NCBI RefSeq assembly: GCF_001746755.1
Contig: NZ_MCGG01000025.1
Location: forward strand, 62,001 to 126,000
Reading direction: 5' to 3'
From: Magnetovibrio blakemorei
GTDB lineage: Bacteria > Pseudomonadota > Alphaproteobacteria > Rhodospirillales > Magnetovibrionaceae
Length of the DNA: 64,000 bases
The notes beneath the pieces are model-generated. The model was not told the DNA's origin. It did not search any database and saw nothing but the letters and a program-made list of their open reading frames with translations. This document shows positions 44,965-52,278 of this stretch, one piece after another. The position numbers and the translations under genes were made by a program. The first letter of the stretch is position 1, and the number at the start of each line of letters is the position of its first letter.

Positions 44965-46545
44965 TTATTGGGCAGGTGTCGGAGCAACTGCGGGAGCGGG
45001 CATCGGATACGGAGCCGGGCCATAACCATAGGGCGTCGGGCCGTAAGGACCGTATCCGTTATAACCGTTGTAGCCATTGTAACCGTTCCAGCCGTTGTAG
45101 CCGTTACCGCTGCCATACCCGTTGCCGGACATTCGGCTGCTGGAGCGACCAGAGAAGTTCATGTTGAAGTTGCCATCGGCGTTACCGTCGCCGGCACCTT
45201 GTCCATACCCGTTGCCGTTGCCGTAACCATAGCCATTGCCGTTGCCGTAGCCATACCCGTTGTCACCATAGCCGTAAGGTGCGCCGTAAGGCACGACGGG
45301 AGCATTGGCGATGGCCGGAGCGCCAGCATTGTCGGCTGTCGGGGCGTCAGGAGCTTTTGCTGCATTTTCGGTCGGTGCAGCGTTCGGGTTGCCCATCATG
45401 CCATATGGAGCCTGACCATGAGACGGGCCAAATGACGGGTGGTTTTGCATGTTGCCGTACGGCCCCATACCATTGCCCATGCCGTTACCCATATTTTGAT
45501 GCATGTTGTCCATCATGTCTTGGTTCATGTCAGGGTTCATGCCTTGGTGCATACCATTCATACCCGGGTTCATGCCGGGGTTCATACCCGGGTTCATGCT
45601 GGGGTACATGCCTTGGGGCATTTCACCCATTTGCGCTTGAGCGGTGGTGCTTTGTTGAGCAGCGTCGGCTTGGGCGGAATTTGTAGGCGCCACAGCAGCT
45701 TCTTTTGCGGTAGAAGTGTCGGATGTCATGGCTTTGGTGGTTTCGGTGCTGGTGTTGGACTGTTCAAATCCGAAGTAGTCCTGAACACTATCTTGCTGGG
45801 CAAAACCATAAACGGCCAAGACCAGCACGGCGGCGAGTGCCAGATAGCCGGGCTCTTTGAAAACACTGCGGTTGTTGACAGGGGCCGAGAAGGCTTTTGC
45901 AGCAGGTTTCGCAGCGGAAGCTGCAGCAGCAGGCTTTGCAGCAGGGGCAGCAGCAGCTGCGGGTTTTGTGGCCTCAGCTTTGGCAGGCTCTGCTTTGGCG
46001 GCAGGCTTTGCTTCTGTTTTGGTGGGCGTTGTTGCGGCGGCTTTGGCCGGAGCCGGTTTGGCAGCAGCTTTTTTTGCAGGTGCCTTTTTCGCCGGTGCTT
46101 TCTTGGCGACAGCTTTGGCTTCAGCTTTTACGGGGGCCGCTTTTGCAGGAGCCGCTTTCGGAGCTTCCGCTTTTGCAGGCTCGGTCGGGGCAGGGGTGGT
46201 TTCGGTTTTATCAGTCGTCATGTTGATAACCTCCATTGGGGCGGGCGCTGTGGCACGTGGCTTTGTGGGCATTTGGGTGTGCGCAACGACGGTCGCCGAG
46301 TTGTTGTGACGGGAAGCCTTTTGGGCATTGATGGGGGACGCATTGATGGGGCCGTCATCACCAGCCAGTTCTTTGGCTGCGGATATGATGAGTGTGGCGC
46401 GCTCTTCATCAAAGCCGGGAACGGTAGCGAGCTTGGCCGGATCGGCCATCGCGACATCGTCAATTCGGGTATATCCAGCTTCCATAAGGCGCACAGCAGC
46501 GGCTTGACCAACACCACGAATATCACTCAGTGTAGGCTTTTCCAT
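44965..46545 (-). CDS. Membrane-anchored protein: HhH domain, AKP-rich linker, Met-rich and sulfur-globule-like Gly/Tyr tail
   Basis: 526 residues. Residues 1-60 are a helix-hairpin-helix domain (DIRGVGQAAAVRLMEAGY, then ATVPGFDEERA). About 110-225 is an Ala/Lys/Pro histone-like linker (KKAPAKKAPAKKAAAK). One membrane helix is at about 229-248 (YLALAAVLVLAVYGFA). After it come a Met/Asn/Gly repeat (MNPGMNPGMNPG, about 310-355) and a Gly/Tyr/Asn tail with GNFNMNFSGR near residue 458 and GYNGYNGYNGYG. The tail resembles the exported protein encoded upstream and sulfur-globule proteins. An internal ATG at 46221 (M109) has an excellent GGAGG ribosome site, so a short form lacking the HhH part is likely. 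Confidence 0.8.
   Translation of the reverse strand: MEKPTLSDIRGVGQAAAVRLMEAGYTRIDDVAMADPAKLATVPGFDEERATLIISAAKELAGDDGPINASPINAQKASRHNNSATVVAHTQMPTKPRATAPAPMEVINMTTDKTETTPAPTEPAKAEAPKAAPAKAAPVKAEAKAVAKKAPAKKAPAKKAAAKPAPAKAAATTPTKTEAKPAAKAEPAKAEATKPAAAAAPAAKPAAAASAAKPAAKAFSAPVNNRSVFKEPGYLALAAVLVLAVYGFAQQDSVQDYFGFEQSNTSTETTKAMTSDTSTAKEAAVAPTNSAQADAAQQSTTAQAQMGEMPQGMYPSMNPGMNPGMNPGMNGMHQGMNPDMNQDMMDNMHQNMGNGMGNGMGPYGNMQNHPSFGPSHGQAPYGMMGNPNAAPTENAAKAPDAPTADNAGAPAIANAPVVPYGAPYGYGDNGYGYGNGNGYGYGNGNGYGQGAGDGNADGNFNMNFSGRSSSRMSGNGYGSGNGYNGWNGYNGYNGYNGYGPYGPTPYGYGPAPYPMPAPAVAPTPAQ
46206..46240 (-). promoter_or_regulatory. Internal ribosome binding site and start within the HhH fusion gene
   Basis: On the minus strand ATGGAGGTTATCAACATG places GGAGG 8 bases before an in-frame ATG at 46221 (MTTDKTETT). 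This is a stronger site than the AAGG before the full-length start at 46545. It predicts a second, 418-residue product that keeps the linker, membrane helix and Gly/Tyr tail. Confidence 0.5.
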
Positions 46546-46667
46546 CAGCGGCCTTGTCCGTTCATCATTAGAATCTCGGGCTTCACAAAAAATAGGCGCG
46601 TGTAAGAAAGCAAAAAAGCCGACAGCATCGTCAGCTCATCCTTCCTGAACACCAACAGTTAAGCAAC

Positions 46668-46705
46668 GATCACACCGAGTTGCAAGAGCAACCCGGTGTG
46701 ACGAT
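46668..46705 (-). repeat. Hairpin between the two Gly/Tyr-rich protein genes
   Basis: TCACACCG-GTTGC and GCAAC-CGGTGTGA form a stem of about 14 pairs with one internal mismatch and an AAGA/TCTT loop, just after the stop of the upstream gene. There is no poly-T, so it may stabilise the upstream mRNA or attenuate readthrough. Confidence 0.6.
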
Positions 46706-46711
46706 GTTTGC

Positions 46712-47161
46712 TTATTTGTTTTCGGCAGGAGCCGGAGCTTGCTGACCCTGAGGACCAAACTGGCCATAAGGTGCATAGCCCTGAGGAGCTTGACCGTAAG
46801 GCGCCTGCTGCGGTGCGCCGTAGCCATAAGGTGCATAGCCGTAAGGTGCGCCGTTGTAGCCGTTGTAGCCATTGAAGCCGTTCGCGCCATTGTAGCCGTT
46901 ATAACCGCTACCGTTGTAGCCGTTGTAACCGTTGCCAGCAGCGTTGCCGTTGCCTTTACCGGACATGGAGAAGTTGAACGCGCCGTCGCCGCCGCCGTTG
47001 CCATTGCCATAACCGTTGCCGTTGCCGTTGCCCCAGCCGTTGCCGTTGTTGTAACCGTTGCCGTTGCCATTGTTCCAGCCCCAGAAAGCCTGAGCGGAGG
47101 TGGCGGACAGAGCTGCAACGCCGATGATGCTGGCGATAGCGATTGTTTTGATGCTTTTCAT
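46712..47161 (-). CDS. Exported Gly/Asn/Tyr-rich protein, sulfur-globule-protein-like
   Basis: 149 residues from MKSIKTIAIASIIG, with a clear signal peptide cut after TSAQA. The mature protein is almost entirely Gly, Asn, Tyr, Pro and Ala: NGNGNGYNNGNGWGNGNG, then DGAFNFSMSGKGNG, then GYNGYNGSGYNGYNG and a Pro/Gln/Tyr tail. Composition, export and the FNFSMSG element resemble the sulfur globule proteins that coat periplasmic sulfur in Allochromatium-type sulfur oxidisers. The chosen ATG has a GAGG site 9 bases upstream. No sox genes are in the window to confirm the role. Confidence 0.75.
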   Translation of the reverse strand: MKSIKTIAIASIIGVAALSATSAQAFWGWNNGNGNGYNNGNGWGNGNGNGYGNGNGGGDGAFNFSMSGKGNGNAAGNGYNGYNGSGYNGYNGANGFNGYNGYNGAPYGYAPYGYGAPQQAPYGQAPQGYAPYGQFGPQGQQAPAPAENK

Positions 47162-47585
47162 AAACGTGATCCTCAATAAGTTTGCAATGTTGACCTTCTT
47201 GGAAACCCACCATGGGCACCAAGATTTAATTTTGAACTTTTTTGGGGGTACTTTTTTTATGGGGCTCTTTGCGGCCGGGCGCTATTTATTAGCTGCAACT
47301 TATTTAGAATAATCTAATACACGCGTCAACGTCTTAATTCACCGTCTCTACAACTTTTTCGGACATCTAGGCGTTAAGAAGTCATTAACTATCTGGAATC
47401 TCACCCAGATTCAGAAAGCAGAACAACAAAAAAATATTTCAGAAATTGGCGCGAAATGGGCAAGCCTTTGGGGGGATGCGAAGGTAAACTCCAAAACTTA
47501 CCTTCATTGGCGAATTGTTCACGGAGTCTGATGGGCGCTTCCATGAATCGGTACGGTGACATACGACCAAGCGGCTGACCTCCAG

Positions 47586-47645
47586 CTTGTTGTTTGCCAG
47601 TTTGTTGTTTGCCAGTTTGTTGTTTGTCAGTTTGTTGTTTGTACG
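47586..47645. repeat. 15-bp tandem repeat, four copies
   Basis: Four head-to-tail copies of TTTGTTGTTTGCCAG, the last two diverged at the end (GTCAG, GTACG). It lies in the 740-base gap between 47162 and 47901. That gap is otherwise AT-rich and shows no convincing gene, only the promoter and operator at 47746-47791. Confidence 0.85.
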
Positions 47646-47745
47646 GGGGGCGTGGGTGATGACCTGCCCTTAAATTAAAGTAATCCACACGGATTGAGCG
47701 TTTCGGATTTATGTGAAGCGCTAACCTATGGGGCAAATTGGGGGC

Positions 47746-47774
47746 TTTACAGAAGGGATCGATATTTATATGTT
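47746..47774 (+). promoter_or_regulatory. Sigma70-like promoter of the tetR-ABC exporter operon
   Basis: TTTACA (47746-47751) and TATGTT (47769-47774) are 17 bases apart, giving a start near 47781 and a leader of about 120 bases. The -10 box overlaps the adjacent palindromic operator. Confidence 0.55.
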
Positions 47775-47791
47775 AGTTATAGGTAACTAAC
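47772..47791. promoter_or_regulatory. Probable TetR operator
   Basis: GTTAGTTA-TAGG-TAACTAAC has perfect 8-bp arms. It covers the end of the -10 box and the predicted transcription start, the position expected for a repressor. The TetR gene lies two genes downstream in the same unit, so autoregulation is likely. Confidence 0.55.
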
Positions 47792-47901
47792 TAAATGGGC
47801 GTGACCATGTTTTGTGGATACCCTTTTGGGCCTGGAGGCGCTTAAGTCAGGCAGCCTGTTTTGAGCCGTGATGAATCAGATATTGATGATGGAGATATGT
47901 C

Positions 47902-48306
47902 ATGCATTCCGTTAAGCGCCCGCACTGGATGACGGGTCTTGTGATAGTTTCCGGCGCTTTTGGTGCCATGACGATTTATTCCGGCGGGGCGGTTCTTTTT
48001 GTTGATGGAGCTGCACGGGCCGCGGCGGGCAACTACGTGCCATTTGTGCTGTGGTTTAATTTTATGGCCGGTTTTGCGTATTTGATTGCGGCGTATGGCC
48101 TCTTTAGATTGCGGCCGTGGACGGTTCCGGTGTCGACCGCGATTGCGGTCCTGAGTTTGGCCGTGTTTGCCGCCTTCGGCGTCTACGTCATCAGTGGCGG
48201 TGCGTTCGAGGCGCGTACGGTGGTGGCGATGACGGTGCGTTGCACTTTATGGATAGTCATTGCCATAGTCCTCAAGACTTCCACCAGCCTAAAACAACCG
48301 CGTTAA
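47902..48306 (+). CDS. Small four-helix membrane protein
   Basis: 134 residues with four predicted membrane helices (about 10-31, 47-68, 74-98 and 106-126). A GGAG ribosome site lies 8 bases before the ATG. No family recognised. It is the first gene after the TetR-type promoter and is probably part of the efflux unit, since the TetR gene follows after 18 bases. Confidence 0.75.
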   Translation: MHSVKRPHWMTGLVIVSGAFGAMTIYSGGAVLFVDGAARAAAGNYVPFVLWFNFMAGFAYLIAAYGLFRLRPWTVPVSTAIAVLSLAVFAAFGVYVISGGAFEARTVVAMTVRCTLWIVIAIVLKTSTSLKQPR

Positions 48307-48324
48307 ATCAAAAAGGGGGTTCAT

Positions 48325-48951
48325 ATGGGCGCGAGAAAGACCGCAGAAGAGCGCAAAGACCAAATTGTTGAAACGGCCATTCGGCTGGCCGATGAAGTGG
48401 GGCCGGACCGCCTGACGACGGACATGATTGCCAAGGCGGTCGGCCTGACGCAGCCCGGTATTTTCAGGCATTTTTCTAAAAAGGAATACATTTGGCAGGC
48501 CGTCGCGGTTCATCTGAGTGGGCAAATGAGCAAGGCCTGGGGCAAGGCGCAAGACGCAAAGACTTCACCTGTAGACCAGCTTCAAGCCGTGGTCATGGCC
48601 CAACTCGATCTTATTCAAAAAACACCGGCCCTTCCGGGAATTATCTTTTCTCGTGAATTGCACATCGAGAACAAAATTCTGCGGCAAGCATTTTACAAAA
48701 TCATGAACCATTTTCACACGCGGTTGACGAAAATAATCGAGGCCGCGATCGAAGAGGGACAGTTCAAGCAAGACCTTCCTTCTGAAGACGCTGCATTTCT
48801 GTTGATTGGCATGATCCAGTCGCTTGCCATGCGGTGGTCGCTCAGTGGTCGAACGATTGATTTGCCGACCACGGGAGCCCGTCTGCTTGCGCTTCAACTG
48901 GAAGGTTTTGCAGCACCGGGCGCCACGCAACAAAACGGAACAAAACGATGA
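48325..48951 (+). CDS. TetR/AcrR family transcriptional regulator
   Basis: 208 residues. The N-terminal helix-turn-helix (about 8-55) reads IVETAIRLADEVGPDRLTTD then IAKAVGLTQPGIFRHFSKKEY. The C-terminal ligand domain is diverse, as usual. It overlaps the membrane-fusion gene by 4 bases (ATGA), so it probably represses its own efflux operon through the palindrome at 47772. Confidence 0.94.
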   Translation: MGARKTAEERKDQIVETAIRLADEVGPDRLTTDMIAKAVGLTQPGIFRHFSKKEYIWQAVAVHLSGQMSKAWGKAQDAKTSPVDQLQAVVMAQLDLIQKTPALPGIIFSRELHIENKILRQAFYKIMNHFHTRLTKIIEAAIEEGQFKQDLPSEDAAFLLIGMIQSLAMRWSLSGRTIDLPTTGARLLALQLEGFAAPGATQQNGTKR

Positions 48952-50114
48952 CACAGAAAAGGCGTTGGATACTCGGACTTGGCATTGTGGTTGGACTCGC
49001 CGCCATTGTGATCGGCGTGATCAAAATTGTGCCGCTAAAGGTGGAGGTGGCGCAGACGGAACAAAACGTTCCCGTACAGGTCTTCGGTCTGGGAACGGTC
49101 GAGGCCCGTATCCTGTCTGACGTCGGGTTTCAGACGAACGGCACGCTTGTCGAGCTGTTAGCTGATCAAGGTCAAAGGGTGCGCGAGGGAACCGTCTTGG
49201 CTCGCCTTGATGATCGCGAGCAACAGGCTCGCTTGGTCAAAGCCGCAGCTGGCGTCACCAATGCTCGTGCGATGCTGGAAAGTGCGGAGGCCGGATTGGT
49301 TAAGGCGAAGACGGTCCTCAAGCTCAAGGAATCCATCAACACCCGTCGCCAGACCTTGCTCAGAAGCGGGGCGACCACCAAAGAGGAAGCCGACAACGCG
49401 CTGACGGAGGCTCAATCCGCGCGCGCAGATCTGTTGATCGCGGAAAGCAATATTTCAATCGCCAAGGCCAGCGTGGAGAACGCACAAGCAGAGCATGACT
49501 ACCAAAGTGTGTTGCTGGACAACTTCACCTTGAGCGCCCCTTACGATGCTCTGGTCGTCTCGCGGACCAACGAACTCGGCACAGTTCTCAATATGGGCGT
49601 GCCGCTGTTCAAGCTTGTTAAGGCCGACACCGTTTGGGTGCTCGGCTACATCGACGAAGGTCGCGCCGGACACATTGAAATCGGCCAGCAAGTCGAAATC
49701 CATTTGCGCTCGCGCCCGGATCGCTACTTTGCCGGACACGTGGCGCGCATCGACATCGAAAGCGATCGCGCCAATGAAGAGCGTCGCGTCTATGCTGTAT
49801 GCGACGAATGCCCCGACCAATTTCATTTGGGGGAACAGGCCGAAATGACGATTACCGTTGATACTTTGGAAACGGCTGTGCTGGTTCCGGAAATCGCCGT
49901 TGACGGCCTGGATGCCCAGCGGCAGCGGGGCGTCGTGTGGGTGGTCCAGGACGGTGAATTGAAGCGTCGAACGGTTGGATTTGGCTATCAAACTCTGGAC
50001 GCCCGCCTGGAAATTATTTCCGGCTTGGAAACAGGGGATGAAGTCGTAATCAAACGCGTTAAGGGGCTTAAGGAGACACGTGCGGTCACTGTGAACGAGG
50101 TGACCGAGCGATGA
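48948..50114 (+). CDS. Membrane fusion (HlyD/DevB-like) periplasmic adaptor
   Basis: 388 residues. One N-terminal membrane helix (about 8-28) is followed by a beta-barrel/lipoyl start (QVFGLGTVEARILSDVGFQTNG), a coiled-coil hairpin (about 90-190) and the second lipoyl half (FTLSAPYDALVVSRTNELGT). It joins an inner-membrane ABC exporter to an outer-membrane channel. The next two genes encode the FtsX-type permease and the ATPase, the DevB-DevC-DevA set-up. Confidence 0.92.
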   Translation: MTQKRRWILGLGIVVGLAAIVIGVIKIVPLKVEVAQTEQNVPVQVFGLGTVEARILSDVGFQTNGTLVELLADQGQRVREGTVLARLDDREQQARLVKAAAGVTNARAMLESAEAGLVKAKTVLKLKESINTRRQTLLRSGATTKEEADNALTEAQSARADLLIAESNISIAKASVENAQAEHDYQSVLLDNFTLSAPYDALVVSRTNELGTVLNMGVPLFKLVKADTVWVLGYIDEGRAGHIEIGQQVEIHLRSRPDRYFAGHVARIDIESDRANEERRVYAVCDECPDQFHLGEQAEMTITVDTLETAVLVPEIAVDGLDAQRQRGVVWVVQDGELKRRTVGFGYQTLDARLEIISGLETGDEVVIKRVKGLKETRAVTVNEVTER

Positions 50115-51244
50115 ATCTGGCCTACCGGGATATCAAGCATAACTTGGGACGCTTCCTGCTGACCTGTTTTGGTCTCAGCCTTTTGCTGGGCGTGGTGTTG
50201 TCGATGATCGGCATTTATCGTGGTTTGGTCGATGATGCGTTGACCTTGGTGCGGGCGCCGAACGCAGACATCTGGGTTGTTGAAACCGGCACCCTTGGCC
50301 CTTTCGCCGAAGCCTCCCGCATTCCCGGGAATACGCGTGAAGACATTGCCCGCATCGCCGGTGTCACGGCGGCGGGGGCAATGAATTTTCAGTCGGTGCA
50401 AACGCAGCGTCATGGTCAAGAACTGCGTCTTTATGTCGTTGGCTATGAATTGGGCCATCCTGGCGGCCCCATCAACATCGTTGAGGGACGCAACATCGGC
50501 CGCGACCGTTATGAAGCCGTGGCGGACCTGGGGCTCGGCGTAAAGACCGGCGAAACTCTGCAGCTCGGGCGTACGGCGTTCAAAATTGTCGGCCTGACGG
50601 AAGGCATGGTGGCTTCAGGTGGCGATCCCTTGCTTTACATGACCCTGCGCGACTCACAGCAGCTTCAGTTCGAACTGTCACCATCCGCTGTGCGTAAGGA
50701 GCGTGCGCGGGGGGCGCGGCCTGGAAGTGCCGATACGGTCAACGCCGTGGTCGCACAGGTTTCTGCGAACATTGCACCGGAAACCGTCGTCCAAGATATC
50801 AAGCGTTGGAAACACCTTGCGGCCATGTCTCAGGTGGAGCAGGAAACGTTACTAACGCAATCCGTGGTGGATCGGGCGCGAAAGCAAATTGGGCTTTTTA
50901 CCGCCATTCTTTTGGTCGTGTCGGCGGTGATTATTGCGCTGATCGTTTACACCATGACCATGGACAAAATCCGCGAAATCGCCACCCTTAAGCTGATTGG
51001 CGCGCCGGACCGCACCATCATTGGCATGGTGATCCAGCAATCCGTCGCCATGGGCGTGATCGGCTTTGGCTTTGGTGCCTTGTTGATCGTCAACATAAAG
51101 GATTACTTCCCCCGCCGCGTCGTACTTCAACCCGAAGACGGTTTGGCGTTGGCCGGCGTTATCTTGATCGTTTGTCTATTATCCAGCGCCTTGGGTGTGC
51201 GTCTGGCGCTGAAGATCGATCCCGCATCGGCAATGGGGGGCTGA
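50111..51244 (+). CDS. FtsX-type ABC exporter permease (DevC-like)
   Basis: 377 residues with four membrane helices: one near the N-terminus (LLTCFGLSLLLGVVLSMIGI), a long periplasmic MacB-PCD-like domain (about 45-255), then three helices (FTAILLVVSAVIIALIVYTM, IIGMVIQQSVAMGVIGFGFG and ALAGVILIVCLLSSALGVRL). The cytoplasmic loop EIATLKLIGAPDRTI is characteristic of FtsX permeases. Overlaps the adaptor by 4 bases. Confidence 0.93.
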   Translation: MNLAYRDIKHNLGRFLLTCFGLSLLLGVVLSMIGIYRGLVDDALTLVRAPNADIWVVETGTLGPFAEASRIPGNTREDIARIAGVTAAGAMNFQSVQTQRHGQELRLYVVGYELGHPGGPINIVEGRNIGRDRYEAVADLGLGVKTGETLQLGRTAFKIVGLTEGMVASGGDPLLYMTLRDSQQLQFELSPSAVRKERARGARPGSADTVNAVVAQVSANIAPETVVQDIKRWKHLAAMSQVEQETLLTQSVVDRARKQIGLFTAILLVVSAVIIALIVYTMTMDKIREIATLKLIGAPDRTIIGMVIQQSVAMGVIGFGFGALLIVNIKDYFPRRVVLQPEDGLALAGVILIVCLLSSALGVRLALKIDPASAMGG

Positions 51245-51247
51245 GCG

Positions 51248-51949
51248 ATGACGACAACGCCACAATCACCGCTGATAGAATTGAAACATATCTCCAAGCA
51301 TTATGGCGAAGGTGAGACCCGTGTCGATGCCCTGCGGGATGTTAGTCTTGAGGTGTATCCCGGGCAAGTGATCGGCCTGCTTGGACCGAGTGGCTCGGGA
51401 AAAACGACGTTGCTCAACATCATCGGCTGCATCGTCGAGGCCAGTTCCGGATGGGCAAAACTTGATGGCGACGTGATCTACGACAATGCCTGGATGAAAT
51501 CGGATTTACGCCGTTTACGTCTGGACAAGGTTGGCTTTATTTTCCAATTTCATAATTTGTTGCCGTTCCTTAATTCTATGGAAAATGTGTCCGTTGTACT
51601 CGACCTTGCGGGGGTTCCCGCCGATCGGGCAAAGCAACGCGCTCAAGAACTTTTGGAATACTTGGAAGTGGGCCATCGCCGTGACGCCTATCCCGCGCAT
51701 TTATCGGGTGGTGAGGCGCAACGTGTCGCCATCGCCCGCGCATTGGCGAACAACCCACGCATCATTCTCGCCGATGAACCCACCGCGGCGTTGGATTCCG
51801 AACGCGCCCTCATCGTTATGAAACTGCTGCGCAAATTGGCCGTCGAACAGGATGCTGCGGTTTTGGCGGTGACCCATGACGAAAAAATCTACGACCAGTT
51901 TGATCGCATTTTTCATGTCAGGGACGGACAATTGGTGACCGAAGACTGA
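51248..51949 (+). CDS. ABC exporter ATP-binding protein (DevA/LolD-like)
   Basis: 233 residues. Walker A GPSGSGKTTLLNIIG (about 47), Q-loop QFHNLLPFLNSMENV, signature LSGGEAQRVAIARAL and Walker B IILADEPTAALDSE are all intact. It pairs with the FtsX-type permease 3 bases upstream. Exported substrate unknown; glycolipids, lipoproteins and small toxins are options. Confidence 0.95.
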   Translation: MTTTPQSPLIELKHISKHYGEGETRVDALRDVSLEVYPGQVIGLLGPSGSGKTTLLNIIGCIVEASSGWAKLDGDVIYDNAWMKSDLRRLRLDKVGFIFQFHNLLPFLNSMENVSVVLDLAGVPADRAKQRAQELLEYLEVGHRRDAYPAHLSGGEAQRVAIARALANNPRIILADEPTAALDSERALIVMKLLRKLAVEQDAAVLAVTHDEKIYDQFDRIFHVRDGQLVTED

Positions 51950-52108
51950 ATAGGGCTGTTAACGATATGATTTTAAGAGCAAAAGCTACCCAATATCCCC
52001 GCCTTTCGCCCACCTTTACCGGCATGTCCATGCCAAGCTCAGCCTTTTGTTACCAAATTAACTTTTGGCTATGGCGTGCTGGTGCCTTATTTTTATTTGG
52101 GGGAAAAA

Positions 52109-52156
52109 TGGTGCCGCCGGACAGAATCGAACTGTCGACCTCACCCTTACCAAGGG
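52109..52156 (-). pseudogene. 3' fragment of a tRNA-Thr(GGT) gene, probable attachment site
   Basis: The minus strand carries, 5' to 3', the anticodon loop TTGGTAA, the 3' anticodon stem GGGTG, the variable region, the T arm (ACAGTTCGATTCTGT) and the acceptor end CCGGCGGCACCA of a threonine tRNA. The 5' half of the tRNA is missing: similarity stops at 52156, in the 5' side of the anticodon stem. A 3' half of about 48 bases is what tRNA-targeting integrases leave at the far end of an inserted element. The orientation places such an element to the right, toward 64 kb and beyond. Confidence 0.8.
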
Positions 52157-52218
52157 GACGTATTCCTACCTTTTTCGCCACTTATGACTAAGAAAATTGC
52201 GGTTTTACAAACATGTTT

Positions 52219-52275
52219 CTGCCCCCATCACCCAGTTTTATACCAGATTGGTATGAAACTGGGTGATGGGGGCAG
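52219..52275. repeat. 57-bp near-perfect palindrome
   Basis: Two 27-base arms (left begins CTGCCCCCATCACCCAG, right ends CTGGGTGATGGGGGCAG) pair with one mismatch around a GAT loop. It lies 3 bases past the stop of the receiver-TM gene and about 60 bases from the tRNA fragment. No poly-T follows on either strand. The 51950-52278 gap holds only this and the tRNA fragment. Confidence 0.9.
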
Positions 52276-52278
52276 CTT

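Noticed and set aside
45000-45300. Short regularly spaced repeats, CRISPR-like at first sight
   Set aside because: Units of 6-12 bases without unique spacers; they encode the GYG/GYN repeats of a protein.
45439-46605. Long plus-strand frame (388 codons) opposite the HhH/Gly-Tyr gene
   Set aside because: It mirrors the low-complexity codons of the real gene (runs of Cys, Gly, Arg) and has no ribosome site or domain.
47401-47736. Open frame of 111 codons on the minus strand containing KQQTGKQQTGKQQ repeats
   Set aside because: The repeat is just the 15-bp DNA repeat read in frame. The rest has no signal, domain or ribosome site, and composition looks non-coding.
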